Source: Ulota crispa (taxonomy: Eukaryota > Streptophyta > Bryopsida > Orthotrichales > Orthotrichaceae). From it: a stretch of DNA of 64,000 nt. Below are positions 49,401 through 61,744 of this stretch, one piece after another (positions within the stretch are counted from its first letter, which is position 1; every line of letters starts with the position of its first letter). The position numbers and the translations under genes were made by a program. Where the stretch lies: assembly GCA_963920765.1 (NCBI GenBank), contig OY987248.1, positions 563,001 to 627,000 on the forward strand, given 5' to 3'. The notes under the pieces were generated by a model that was given only the letters and a program-made list of their open reading frames with translations, ran no database searches and was not told where the DNA came from.

Positions 49401-51950
49401 CTCTGAGAGAATTTCTGAACGGATAAAAGCAAGAAATAGCTTAGAAAAGACAGGTAGATTTCGCAAAACTAGTATGCGATAGCGATGATACAGCATGAGC
49501 ATCGCACCTCTTGTGTCCATTGCTTTGAAGGTCTGAGCTGCGAAAGATTGGATTAATTTGAACAACGAGAGGCTCGTTTTCCCTTCCCACCAGCTGTTGG
49601 GCTCCATTAACCTCCCACATCCTTGGCAAAGGAACATCAAATCTGCTTGCAGAAACCAGGTTTCAATTCAATACGATCATCTAATATTAACTCCAAAAGC
49701 TCCTGCAGCACTAAACTCCACACTCTCCGCACAGCTATCAATGAAGTGAAGAATCATGATGTTAATTTAATCCTTCGTTGGGAAGAGAGCATTCTCAAAG
49801 GTCAGATACATAAAAGCACTCGCGACATTCACCAGAATGGGATCAGAAAAGGAAGAAAGATGCTTGGACCTCCTTTGATGAACAGCAACTATAATGACGA
49901 AGTCTACAGCTCCATATAACTATATTACATAAACGTTAAGGATAGCTGAATTTGTGGAGTTCTTACACTTGAACTGATCCATCCCCCAAAACAACTGCAA
50001 TATAACCAAGCCTCATGCATTCTCGCTCATCCGTGGACGCAGAAGCTCTGTCCTCATCGGCCACTGGTCGCCACTTTGCATCCCACGTAACTTCACCTTC
50101 GTGAGAAATTCCCAAGACCATCTTTGGCAGCACCCCAAGAGACGTCGAAAAAGGAGGATTACGCAAGGATGGAGATGCTTGGACATCACGACAGGCTGCA
50201 GCGTCCTTATCACTAGCTCTGGATCTTTTCCAGGCCTCCAACGTCTCAGGTGGAGATCCGGGTGTACTGCTGTCAGAAGGGCCAACGTTTTCGGAAGCTC
50301 CAACCTCGGGTTCAGAGAACTGTAAAGGGGGCCTTCCTCGCCCTCTACCTCTTCCCCTCGCTCTTGCCCTCTCTCTTCCTCCTTTGGTCAAATTGAAACC
50401 ACTCAAAGTCGTGTAAGTATCTACTGCGGAAGCACTCGTGTTTGCAGCCTCATCTGGAAAGCTACCACTTGCCGCTCTGCTTGCTTGCCCTCGACCCCAT
50501 TTTCCACCTCTCCCTCGTCCTTTGGATAACAAAACACCATCCCCGTTGACAAAGCTGGACTCCTCTGGCATGAGACTGATCGCCCAAATTTGCAGCAAAC
50601 CCTTCCCCCGCAATGGTTCCCCGAGCCTGTGATGCGGCGATTGCCTTGAGTGCGCTCCTACCAAGAGAAACTGGATTTCGAACCATTTAGAAAGGACTCA
50701 TCATGTTTACGGCAACTGAAAACTTCAAAACTAATCATGATAATAAAAACACGCGCTGAGAGACATGGTGGTTGCCTACGTATGTACCTCGTTCTGTATG
50801 TTCTGAGACGACCAGCCGGATCTACGTGGACACCAGTCCAACGCCCATACCGATCCACCCGCGTACAAGACAACATCGGAGCTACACACCCAGCAAGACC
50901 ACGCAGGTGAGCACTTCTCGTCAATGTAAAGAGCCATGATGAATTAAAATTTACAGTGTTCACAAATATTATCCACAAAAACGATACTGCCGATGAACTT
51001 ACTGCTCACACAATCAAAACTGGTTCAAGTCTCAGATCCAGAGCCCAAATCTAAGTGTCAGGTACGAGTTACCAACCATGTCTTTCTCATCTCAGCGTCG
51101 TTATTTTGGTCACTTGAACGCTGCAAGTATCGCGCCATCAGCATGTAGTAAAAGCTTCATGAGGTATGGCACAACTTAGGATACCTTCAAATTTAACATC
51201 CTCAAAAACTATAGGAACATTCTCCAAAATACTTACGTTTCGGACAGCATCAGAACCAAAGAGCGGCAATCCCGGTCTCGACGCAGCTCCCAAAATATCG
51301 CCTTGCCCATCCTCCGTCATGTAGCACAAATCTGAAGACTGCTCTGCAAAGCCGCATTCTTCCAACCAGTTTCTGAAATGACCACCCCCATCAAAATTCC
51401 TGACGTTAGCTACGAAACCTCCGACGACGATGTTACAATCCATCGTGGTATTATCACAAACCCTACCCCTCCTCGCTCTACTTTGTAGGGTTTGTGATTC
51501 AAGAGAATCTTCAAAGAGCACCCCAAAAGCCGGAACTAAGGTTCTTCATTTGCAGGGGTCTTCAAAGCATCAAGCTCAGAGGAAACGAGTCCATTAGGAT
51601 GTCGAACGTCCCTCTCCGGATTCCTTACAATACGAATGAGCCAAGAAAGTAATCCGAAGCGAAGAATTTGAATCCAACTCGCAAAATCTTGAGACCAAAT
51701 GTTGGGATATAATATTTTCTTAAACGGAGGCTTAACCTTAAACCCTTGACTGGAAAAACCAAAAACTGGGTCTGGCCAGAATTCTCCTAATCCAATAAAT
51801 TATCTACAACGACTGTAACCGTGAACAAACCAAAACATTAAAATAAATAAATAGAACTAGGGAAACGGATTAGACTTACGGCTGCACAGAAAGTTCTGAC
51901 GACCAGCGCATTACAGCATCGTCAACATTCTCACTACCGCAATCCTCCAT
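46494..51950 (-). CDS. TFIIIC-subunit-like WD40-repeat protein, right copy
   Basis: Mirror of the gene at 8603-14059; each exon limit is 60553 minus the left value (for example last exon 47021-46494, RG-rich exon 50670-49967, first exon 51950-51880). All long exonic frames translate identically to the left copy, including GSVWALDWCPR, RGRGRGRGRPP and the C-terminal RLRWNSNRGKEAWLAYGG. No stop or frameshift distinguishes the two, so both look functional if transcribed. The gene reads inward, so the two copies converge with about 32 kb between their stops. Two identical copies would double dosage of this Pol III factor subunit; whether both are expressed is unknown. Confidence 0.8.
47111..47581. 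mobile_element. TTAA-flanked MITE in the last intron of the WD40 gene (right arm)
   Basis: Mirror of 12972-13442, including both TTAA flanks and the 59-bp tandem duplication (47330-47447). Confidence 0.7.
47330..47447. repeat. Two-copy 59-bp tandem duplication (right arm)
   Basis: Mirror of 13106-13223; both units remain identical to each other here too. Confidence 0.85.
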
Positions 51951-53295
51951 GGCTCCACCTCTCCCCAATCAAACCCCGACTTCGCCTATACCAGGTTCTT
52001 CGTAACCAAGAGATCGTTTGCAGCTCTCTGTTATATCCGCTTCAGGCGTCACCGTAAACCTCATCCTGCACAATATCAATCCTCATGCGGTTAAACTTTA
52101 TGCAACTTTAAATTCTAAACAAAAACAGCAAAAAATACTGATGACCGGCAGTTCCGGGAGCGCATGTCAGAGGCGGGCATAGCGGACCTTTCACCGAAAA
52201 ATGGCATACAGAAATTCATCCCCCCTAAAGAGCTACATTTTCAAAGTTATTCAAATTCCGTAACCACAAGAGAGCTTCCAGATGTGGCAAGGTTCAATAC
52301 CAAGTATATACTGGCATGCTGGTATTGGTTGAGATGATTTGCGAAATGCAAGCAACGTCGACTCGGCAGCACCTCTGCTGCTTGACTCCTGGAGGATCAA
52401 ATGCAAGGTTATTAAAACAGGTTCAGATCAAACGCTCCTAGTTCAGACTTACCACTTACACTTCCACCACTTCGCAAAGGCACAGCAACCGACTCCACTT
52501 CATAATCGCATCCCACACTCCCCGGACCAACTGCGATTCCAACGGACATGGACGACCAGTGACACACGCCCAACACTGCTACTCAAAGCGCCTAATTCTC
52601 TCCGCGGAGATTCACACGGCCCCTGCCCGCCTGCCTGCCTGCCGACTGCTTGGCGCCCTCCGATGCAATCCGATCACAGCCAAATAACCACGGCCCCCTC
52701 CGAGTCCACGGCGGCTGGCCTCTACCCTGCCCGCATTCCAATGCCAAGAGCACAACCCAAAAATTCACACGCTGCAGCACGACCAACCCACCTGAGAAAC
52801 CAGAAGACGGCGCCTCCACTCCGGAGCTCCCCAGCCGCGACCGTCCCCGTCAGCTCGGATCGCCAATTCGGTCATCAGCGCATTCCGCAATTCCTCGCCA
52901 CCCCGATCACCGCCCAGCTAAAACCCAGAAACCTAAAACCACGCCGATGACTCGATGCAATTAGCAGCAGCGCAAGCGCGCGGACGACGAGCAGGCCAGG
53001 GACAGCGAGGGCGATAGCGGCAGAGGCACCTGCATAGCATACGAAACTCGCCACTGACAGAAACCACCGAAGGGTGGCGGGAGGGGGTCGAAGCGCGGGT
53101 GCAGCCGGGGCGGGGCGGGGCGAGCGCCACTCTAAACACTACACTAATGAATTCGAGGTAGGTGAGAAAAGGGAGTGCCAGGGACGCACCAACAAGCACA
53201 CGGCGTCGGCCCCGACGTCCGTCCACACACTCACACAGACACGCACAGATACACACAGATGGCCGCGACTCAGGCCCGATGGTGAGCGTGCGAGC
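51951..53295 (-). promoter_or_regulatory. GC-rich promoter/5' leader of the right WD40 gene copy
   Basis: Mirror of 7258-8602, with the same tandem GC box (about 53105-53122). Beyond 53356 the upstream DNA differs from that of the left copy, so any distal regulatory elements differ between the two genes. Confidence 0.45.
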
Positions 53296-53689
53296 CAGAC
53301 AACGACAATAGACAACAATTGATAAGCAGCAGCTGCGATTCGAACTTGGGACTGTTGGTGAGGTAGTCGGCTCTAGAAGTGTTTGGTCATTTTGAACCGA
53401 TTAAGTAGGATCTTAAAAACAGTGCACTGATGTTCTTAAATGGGTTACATTTTTTATGTCCAGAAATTGTACTTGTGCATACTTGGTTTTAGAATTTCAA
53501 GAGAGTGACTTGGGCTACCATTTAGTGTGCTTATTGGCCATAATTGTGTTGAGTATTGTCTTTCACTAAAGTATAAATACACACAAATATGGATGTGTAA
53601 TGGACAAAGTCCAAAACCCCATTCTTCAAGCATAGGGCAATGAGGGGCCAATTCACCCAGGCGGTTAACTAGTGGCCACTTCTTTTACA

Positions 53690-54320
53690 TTAACCCTTTA
53701 AGGTCTATGGTTGATTTGGGAGGTGGACAAGAGGTTTTCTTGTTCTAAACTCAATATAGAGGAGAAAGACCTAATTGTGATTTGTGATGAAGATCTGACC
53801 ATACCATTGGAATGAAATTTGATGCTTGGGTCTTTACAGTAAATTTTGGTGGCAATTGAGGGATCTTTTGTTGCAAATTATAATAGATCTCTTAGTCCGT
53901 ACATGGTGAAGTGAGCATGCATACAACAAGTTACCTTTGCCATTGTATTTCTTGGTGAGGAATTAATTTTTGTTCTTACAGGATCAAGTTTCTCATTTTT
54001 TACCATCAAGAACCATATGGAACTCCATCTTGGTGTTCCCCAAACTTGTGTTTGTTAATATAATTGTCATTCTCTTTTGCATTTAGGGCCGTCTTTCTCC
54101 AATGATTTGTGTATTTTCATCTTGCATGCAAGCAATTTTTTCAACCCCTACACCACATGTTTGCACAGATCTTTATGGAATTTGTCCCATTACATTCATT
54201 TCCAAATTCCCCTCACCCGTCTACTTTCACCCATAATCACATTCATTGTTAAACTTTGGCTACTAATGATAATGTGTCTAAATCAACCAGAAAGTGGTCA
54301 ATCAGATCTTAAAGGATTAA
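53690..54320. mobile_element. TTAA-flanked piggyBac-type MITE outside the right arm
   Basis: TTAA at 53690-53693 and 54317-54320; ends CCCTTTAAGGTCTATGGTTGA and, from the right, TCCTTTAAGATCTGATTGACC. It is homologous to the intronic MITE at 12972-13442 through its termini and internal blocks (GATCTGACC; TTTCAACCC..CACATG; CCAAATTCCCC). It is longer (about 623 bp inside the TTAA) and lacks the 59-bp tandem duplication. It starts 334 bp beyond the arm edge. Confidence 0.65.
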
Positions 54321-55444
54321 GAATGTGTTAACAAATAATGTTAAAATTAATTGGGTACTTAAGTTCTTTGTTCCTTTCACTACACCAAATAGTGCATTTA
54401 GGTTGCCCCACACTAATGGTTGACCATGATTGGATTTCACATGATTTACAACTTGAATTTTGTTAATTTACTTTTTGACAGCTTTGTAGTGGTTGCAAGG
54501 CCCTTTAAATTTTGTTTACTTGCAATAATTAGTAATGAAAATCATTTTTATAGCAGTAAAAGTGTAAGGTATGAGAATTAGTGCAGAGCAACCTAAATGC
54601 CCTATTTGGTGGAGAGAATCTCACATCACAGAGGCGATTGATTTCACAAGTTCTCTTTATATTTTATACATCATTACTGGTTCTTTGAAGTATCAAATAA
54701 TCAATCAATACAATGTATCAAAGGATCATTCCAATTTAATATATCTTGTCATTTTTACTTACTCTTCATGTGTAATCTCTAATTTGACGTTGAAGAAAAT
54801 TTGAATATATTTTGACATCAACAAAAAATCATTTTTTAACAACTTTTTACATCAAAAACTAATTAACCAATCTGAGAAATTTTTAGAATTCATTGAAAAC
54901 ATTATGAAATTGCAAATTATATGTTTGCTATGACTTATTTAGCATGGTTGATGATTAATTCATTTGGTTTTTTTAGCATAAGTTAATTTGTAGTCTATTT
55001 AGAAATTAATCATTTTAAGGGAGATTTTGAAGTTTTTTGAGAATTACAACATGTCATATCAAACTAATTATAGATAATCCAAAGTTATAAAGAAAAATCA
55101 TTTCGTAAACCAAAGTGAAAACAAAAAAAAGTTATTTCCATGGCTCCTACTCTCTATAAATTGCATAAAGAGATATATTGAGCTACTCTTTGCATATAGA
55201 AAGTTTGACTAGAGAGAAAAATGCATGACACTAGAATATCTCCCAAGCACCAATACCTTTTTTAATCTATATCTTCACTTGATTCAGTTACAACATTAAC
55301 ACAAATTTGAAACCTTGAAGTTTCACATATGATTCTGAGTAGAAAGACATGAGTTTTTGTTTAAATTTTTGTATGGTTCAAAGATGAAAGTTCAAACCAT
55401 GTGTAAGAACATATAGTTTAATCCCAAGTTTATATGATTAGGTA
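54321..55444. other. AT-rich intergenic DNA
   Basis: No supported gene; short open frames only. Confidence 0.35.
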
Positions 55445-55700
55445 TAGGACAAGAAAAAAGGCTATTTTTTATTAAGAATTTTGACTACAAAAAAGACTAA
55501 CATGACTAAGACTAATTAACTAGTCAATATGACCACATGCAGTCATAAATAATTTAATTAGTCATGAATAATTTAATCTATGACTACAAGTAGTCATAAA
55601 TTAAACCACAACTAATACTAGACTAGTCAAATAGTCTTAGTTATTGTACTATTTTGGTAGTCAAAATCCTTAGTAAAAAATGGCTCTTTTTCTTGTAGTG
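55445..55700. mobile_element. 256-bp mini-CACTA (non-autonomous)
   Basis: The right end reads, reverse-complemented, CACTACAAGAAAAAGAGCCA, the canonical CACTA/EnSpm terminus. The left end is its eroded partner TAGGACAAGAAAAAAGGCTA. Both continue with inverted matches (ATTTTTTA(T/C)TAAG(A/G)AT, TTTTGACTAC). A 3-bp target duplication GTA stands at 55442-55444 and 55701-55703. The interior is rich in AGTCAT/ATGACT motifs, probable subterminal binding sites. Confidence 0.75.
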
Positions 55701-56381
55701 GTACTTAATAGTTAGGATAAAAATGATATAGCATAATTGGTACCATTCTTGGTCTGTATGAAATAGTGTAGTTTATCATGGAAGAGCTAAAATATTATTT
55801 TGAAATAATAGATTATGTATGAGGAAGTCTTGTGAACGCGGCCATTGTACATATAAGGTATATAGCTTAAACGCCATAGATAAATTGGAAATTGTGTTTA
55901 GTAATGGTAACAGCCACATATGCAAGCCCATATCAAATCAATGAACACATTCAAAGCACGTTTAGCGATGATGACTAATTTCCCTAATTTACATTCTTCA
56001 ATTGGTATAAGTTGTATAACATGCATAGCAAGGAAGAACACTAACAAGTTCAGGTGTGTCATGGACTAATGTACCATACCTCACATGTACAATATGAGTA
56101 TCTTGACATTTGTGAAGAAATTGGCCAAGTGAGAATAAATAGTTGACATGTAGGTTTCATATTCACAAAAACCAAATTGTACAAAAGATCGCAATTATAA
56201 GAAACAATGAAGTCCTTTCAAAGTATTCGTAGTAGTAACATATAACATGTGCAATAACAGGCAATTAAGTAAAACTCATAAGATGCCACTCCAATACAAC
56301 AATGTAAACTAAGAGAAAGTAGTCACTAAAAGGCAAAAAGATATGAAACTTTCTTTCTATTAGTATATTGCCTCACCTTTT

Positions 56382-56700
56382 TTGAATGTTACGTTTTCAT
56401 TTTTTTGCTTCCTAATGATTCATGTGAGATGGTATGGACATAGAGTAGCATCTGAAGAAATGCCTTTGCGGGACACAATAGTCAAAGGAGTGACACGACT
56501 TATAGTCGTTCTGTTTTTGAAAAAAATTAGTGGTGAATGGCAAGCTTCATATAATGAGGCCAAGAAAGTCACCAAAGATCTTAGCATAGAGCACCAAAGA
56601 ATCCAACAACAGATAGTGGATGTACAAAAAGAGCAGTTGTTGAGGTAACTGTCACAAGTGAAGGAGATTGAAGAAGGGGTACAAAAGGAAAAAATGTTTA
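56382..56700 (+). pseudogene. Possible protein fragment with coiled-coil character, interrupted by a stop
   Basis: The open frame runs to a stop at 56646-56648 and resumes in phase. The readable part includes SGEWQASYNEAKKVTKDL and EHQRIQQQIVDVQKEQLLR, then after the stop LSQVKEIEEGVQKEK. The heptad-like, Glu/Gln/Lys-rich pattern suggests a coiled coil, perhaps from an old transposon-encoded protein. No ATG-initiated gene model or family is evident; it could be chance. Confidence 0.2.
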
Positions 56701-58263
56701 TCTGGACTAGCTGTTTGCCTCCTCAGCAGTGGACTCTTCAAAGTAGATCTCATGGTTGATGCCCATAGCTAAACAAACAGCTCTGTAGAGCATGAACATG
56801 GGATTCTAATCCACAAATAACTCTGTCTAAATGTAAGAACTGTCAATTGACGTGAGAGCTTTAGAGTCTAAAGGTGCTTAAGACCACCCACCCTATCTAT
56901 CTCGTTTTTTGAATTCAAATGCGCTTGCCGAGGGATGCTAAACTCTTGCAATGATTTGAATACATTCTTGAGCATTTTAAGAAGCTTTAATGTTGTGCAT
57001 ATCATGAGTCTCCGATAATTTGAAATTTGATTTCTAACTTTAGACTCCCTTTCACAACTCCAAGTGGATCATTTAGTGCATTTTAGAATTGACATGCAGC
57101 ATAATATTGCAAGGATTTTATTCTTTTGAGATAAATATTATAACAAACTTAAAAATAAAGAAGAAAACATTCAAAGTGTTAAAACTAATGTAAATAATAT
57201 AGGTATACTACAAATCTAAGGCATTAATTTTTTTACGACTAATATAGGGGCACAAGATTTGGATCTATCATATGCACAAGATTGTATTTAGTATGGGTTT
57301 GTATAGACAGCTGGGTGTTTGAAAAGCGAGACTGTATTGGATGAAAAGTTAAACAGAAAGTGATTTAACAAAAATAATAGAAAATGAAAAAAAACTCAAA
57401 ATTCAAAACCAACCAAAGTGTCATAGTTTATATTATAAAAATAAGGTGTCAAATTCAAACATAAATTTAAGCCCAAAAGAAGTGTCTAACCAAAAAAAAT
57501 GGAGAGTGAAATAAGTATCAAAATCTTGCTTAAACAAATGTGTCATAATTGGCTCTGAACAAAAGTATATATAATGTAAAAAAATGAAAAAGTTAACATC
57601 AACAAAATTGTCTTAATAAAAAAATTAGGGTATAAAGAATAAAACTAATTTGCTTACAATAATAAAGTCTAACCATCAAATACTCACATACATCTTACCC
57701 ACAACTTTTTGCTATCACTTTGTTTAACAACTCATTTTTTTCTTTATAAACAAAATAGTCAGGGAAATAATGGAATCTTTAGGCCATATAAGTAATTAAA
57801 AAGTGCCTTAATATAAGTTGTTTTTTCAAATTGTGTTATTTTAGAGGCTCTTTTATTTGTGACTAGGAGCTAAATAGCCTCCTAAAAAATACCCTCTTGC
57901 CACATGGAAGGTAGTCAATATACATAGAGTGATTTACTCAAGTTCACAACAGTACACTTTGAGCTAGTCTAATGTTTCAATAAATTTTTTATTGCTTTGT
58001 AAACTAATTTGTTGTTGTTATTTTTTCATGAACTATTTTGCCATTGCAATTCTTTAGGAACGCAACAAAATCTTCTCATCTTGTCAGTAGCACAAGCATT
58101 GTGCATATATTGCAACAGATGGGATTGCAAATACGCAGATGGGATCGCAAAGGAATCAAGACATTTGTGCTAGTAAACTTCAATAAACTTTGAGCGAGTG
58201 GTTTGCATGCATTTTCATGAATTAGGAGAAGTTGCAATATTATAAATGTGAGTTTTTGATATC

Positions 58264-58393
58264 TTTGCATTCACTTATTAAAAAAGCATTGGTATATTAT
58301 AACTTTCCTCTTTGTTTCCTAATTTTGATTTGCATTCACTTATTGAAAACACATTGGTATATTCTAACTTTTCTTTTTGTTTTCCAATTTCAA
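58264..58393. repeat. Two-copy 65-bp tandem duplication
   Basis: Copies at 58264-58328 and 58329-58393 both begin TTTGCATTCACTTATT and continue with CATTGGTATATT and TAACTTT, with about ten differences. It is AT-rich and without coding meaning. Confidence 0.7.
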
Positions 58394-60892
58394 TTTTCCA
58401 TTAAATCACGTACTGTACTATAATGGAGATATCTTAACCATTATAATCTCTCATTTATTTTATAACATGTTTCAAAAGCGTACCTAAACCTGTACCTCGA
58501 GGCGATGGGGAAAGAGATAGAGGCAGCCGCACGCGCATGGGCAAAAGAAAGCAAACGAACAAAACTGGACTAGGGAAATTCTAAACCGTAAATCCTAAAC
58601 TCAATGCTCTTAGCACTCTTTTAAGCTAAATATGATGTTATAACATCCCACATACACCAAGACTTTTTTAATATCACTTTTTCTTTGTATCACATTCTAC
58701 TCTATTTAGAAACAGACATATCCAATCTCAGAACTTATTGTAATTGAGGTGACCATATGGTGATGATTTGAATTTTAATAATTAAATAAAAAGTTAAGTA
58801 TAGTAACACTCATGTAAGCTAATATGCTTTGTAAACTAATATATAACACAAATCTCACTGTTAGATCATACGTCAGTCATAAACCAAAGGAATTAATTCA
58901 ATAATAGTAATATTTCTTGATGGTATTTCGGCACTAACCTTAAGGTAATTAATTAATAACTTACTTAAACTAATCTAGTTCTTGGAGTCCCAACCATATC
59001 AATTTAGAGGAGTTCTATTGTATGTATATTTAGATATATGAATTAGCTACTAATGTCTGTTGTCACATACATGAACAGATTGATTAGTGTTAAAAGCACA
59101 GAAGTTGTTAGAAGATTCTAGAATGTGTTATCAAATTCTTGGAAAATCTTAGAAAATTTTAAAAAGTTGGAAGCTTTTTACCTTATAGAAGCAATTTGAG
59201 CATTGTCCAAGTTTGAGGAAGCTCTTCAAGCAACTTTCAAGCTTGAAGAAGCTTCTCAAACAACTTCCAAAATTTGATGGATAAATTTTTATTTTTAAGT
59301 ATATATAAGAGTCAAGACTGAGAGGTTCTTTAGTCTCAGCAACTCATCTTGCCATTTTAATCTTTGGCTTTCAAACCTTAGTTTTCTGTCCTTGCTTTGT
59401 CTTGTACCACTACTATCTAAAATATATCTCCGGCTCCTAGTTCTAATACATTTCTCTATTTTTGTGTTGTTTTTTTTGTTTTTTCTATTTTGTTCTTGTC
59501 TTCAAATCCATCACTGACACTTGTACTGCTCAGATTTGTCCATTCCATAAATTTGTTCTAACTCCCGCTCGCAATTTGCAATCTATTTACATTCATCACA
59601 TTCAATTGCCTTTGCTACTGAATTTTATAAAGTGAAACAATTTTACTCTTAGCAATAACTATAGTTCTAAAAGAACCCATACTCACTAGAAGAAAACAAT
59701 GGTAAATCTGACTAACAACAAACAACTTACTATCCTAAACAACGGCACAACAACAACAAAGCGACTTTGGTCATGGTTGAAGTTGTAATAGTTGTAGTGT
59801 AGTAGTTTATTTGACTTAGGAGATGAGGTCTGTTGTGTAGATTTTGGAATGAATGATTTTAGGTCCATGATCAAATGTAATCTTTACTGTCATCAGAGCA
59901 ATTTGACATCTTTGACTTAGAGTTGTATGTGAGTTGTACAAATAAATGACTTCTTTGTCTTTACTACTACAATATTACTGTAGAACGACTATAAAACGAT
60001 TCTTGATAAAACTAAATCAAATAATTAATAAAATTTATATTTAGGCTGCCTGCATCGCAGCTCCCAATACCATTCTTATTTTGGTTGGAAGATGTGTACA
60101 CTAATGAGTGGTTTCTTAGTTGTTCCACAGGTGTTGATTAGTATTGAAGTGCTACATCTAATTAGGAACTATACTCATGTGGTTATATTATAGATGCAAT
60201 ACGTTTTTTCTTCTCAATTGAACTATTTTGTCATTTGTGATACATTTTTGAAGCTTTCATCTTCAAATTTGGTCATGAAAACAACTAGATCATTGCCACT
60301 GTTAAATAACTACTTGATTGTAAATTGACTTGATATCTATACAACAACTACAAGAACTAAGCACTGACTTTACGTTGACTAAACAACAACTACGAGACTA
60401 TACATTGACTACTAAATAACTACAAATTGACTTAGTTACTCTTGTAATTGTTGTGTACTTGTTATGTAGTTGTTCTAGTCCAGTTGTTTATTACTTGTTC
60501 TTCTTCTACTTAACCCATTCTCTTGAGTTGTTTAAAATGTCTGGACTAGCTCATCTCATCAATATTAGCAATGAGTGCATTACATAGAGTGCTAATAATC
60601 AAATGTTTACTAATACCTTGCACATGCTAATAAGTCTTTTTTGGCAAACAATTCAATAGCACCTACCAAAGAATGTTTACAAAACAAGAAATGTCATGCT
60701 CTTCCTACTCCAATTTCAATCGACTATTTAAATGGGGTGTATTTTTGTTAGCTTACTAAACCTTAGATTTAGTTGTTTAATTGTATTTTAGGTTTACATG
60801 AGTTGTAATGAGTTCATTATAATCTTCTCTAAACATGTGCCAGTTGTAGCTTACTTGTATTTGAGTCATAAATTTAATAATAATTATTATTA

Positions 60893-61282
60893 GGGAATTA
60901 TTACAGCAACACCCTAAATTGCTAACGGAACACCCTCTCTAAGCATGAAAATGTGATTTTTAATGCTGATTTTGCTAATTTTTTTATCTAGATCAAAAGA
61001 TTTGTTTCACTTTTATCATTCTAAGGCTATACTAAAAAAATAGGTGTGGAAACCAAAAATATAAGATTTTTGAGTTATTTAAAACAAAAATATATCAAAA
61101 AACAATATTGGTGCAATAATATTTCAATTTTTTTTGTCATGTTTTATTTCAAGAAGGTGGTAATCTTGTAATTGAATGAATGATGGACCACTTAATAAAT
61201 CAAAAATAGCACTAAATTATCAAATTTCATGCTTAGAGGGGGTGTCCCGTGAGCAATTTAGGATGTCGCTGTAGTAACTCCC
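60893..61282. mobile_element. 390-bp MITE nested in the CACTA element
   Basis: Same family as 14320-14729: GGGAATTATTACAGCAACAC at the left and GGGAGTTACTACAGCGACAT reverse-complemented from the right. Shared internal blocks are ATCAAAAGATTTGTTTCAC, ATTCTAAGGCTA and GAATGAATGATGGACCACTT. Flanks TTATTATTA and TAATCATTA form an imperfect 9-bp duplication. More diverged than the arm copies. Confidence 0.7.
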
Positions 61283-61744
61283 TAATCATTATTATTATTA
61301 TTAACAACAATTTAAAAGCTACAAGCTCTTTAAAAGCTTAAAAATTCATGTTTTGTATTTATTATTATTTTTTCATAATTTTATTTATTTTTAAAGATAG
61401 AAGACATAAATAAATAAGATATAATTTATTTATAAAAAAAAAATTAACACATTCAAATATTAGAAGTTAGAATTTTAAAATTTGCAAGAACTTGTTTCTA
61501 GTGCTTTACAATTTGGATTTTAGCATGTAAATAGTCTATTTTGAGGTAAATATGTGTTTTAGATATATTGTTGATGTTATATTTTCCAAAAAATGTATGT
61601 ATTTAAATTTTGATAGCAATTACCCCTAAAATTGAGTTGTAGTTTCAGAGTTAGTTTAGACCCTTTATTTTGAGATTAAGGTTGGTAGTTTGTAGGGTGA
61701 AGATGCGGCCGCCACCTTTGAGTTTAGGGTTTAGCTCTATAGAC

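Larger units (their letters stand above)
45078..53356. repeat. Right arm of the giant inverted repeat (about 8.2 kb)
   Basis: Reverse complement of 7197-15475 under x + y = 60553. The inner 45078-45170 is only partly similar to its partner (KHVACL continues on both sides, but the flanking codons differ and an indel is present). About 45170-53295 showed no difference at any place compared, and 53296-53356 again carries several mismatches. Homology stops at about 53356, where the flanks become unrelated. Confidence 0.95.
55701..59527. other. AT-rich intergenic DNA with one short open frame and a 65-bp duplication
   Basis: Apart from the entries at 56382-56700 and 58264-58393, no gene or bounded repeat was recognised. 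Confidence 0.35.

Noticed and set aside
7197..53356. Interpretation as a chloroplast-type inverted repeat
   Set aside because: Genes are nuclear, spliceosomal and transposon-flanked; no rRNA or plastid gene occurs.
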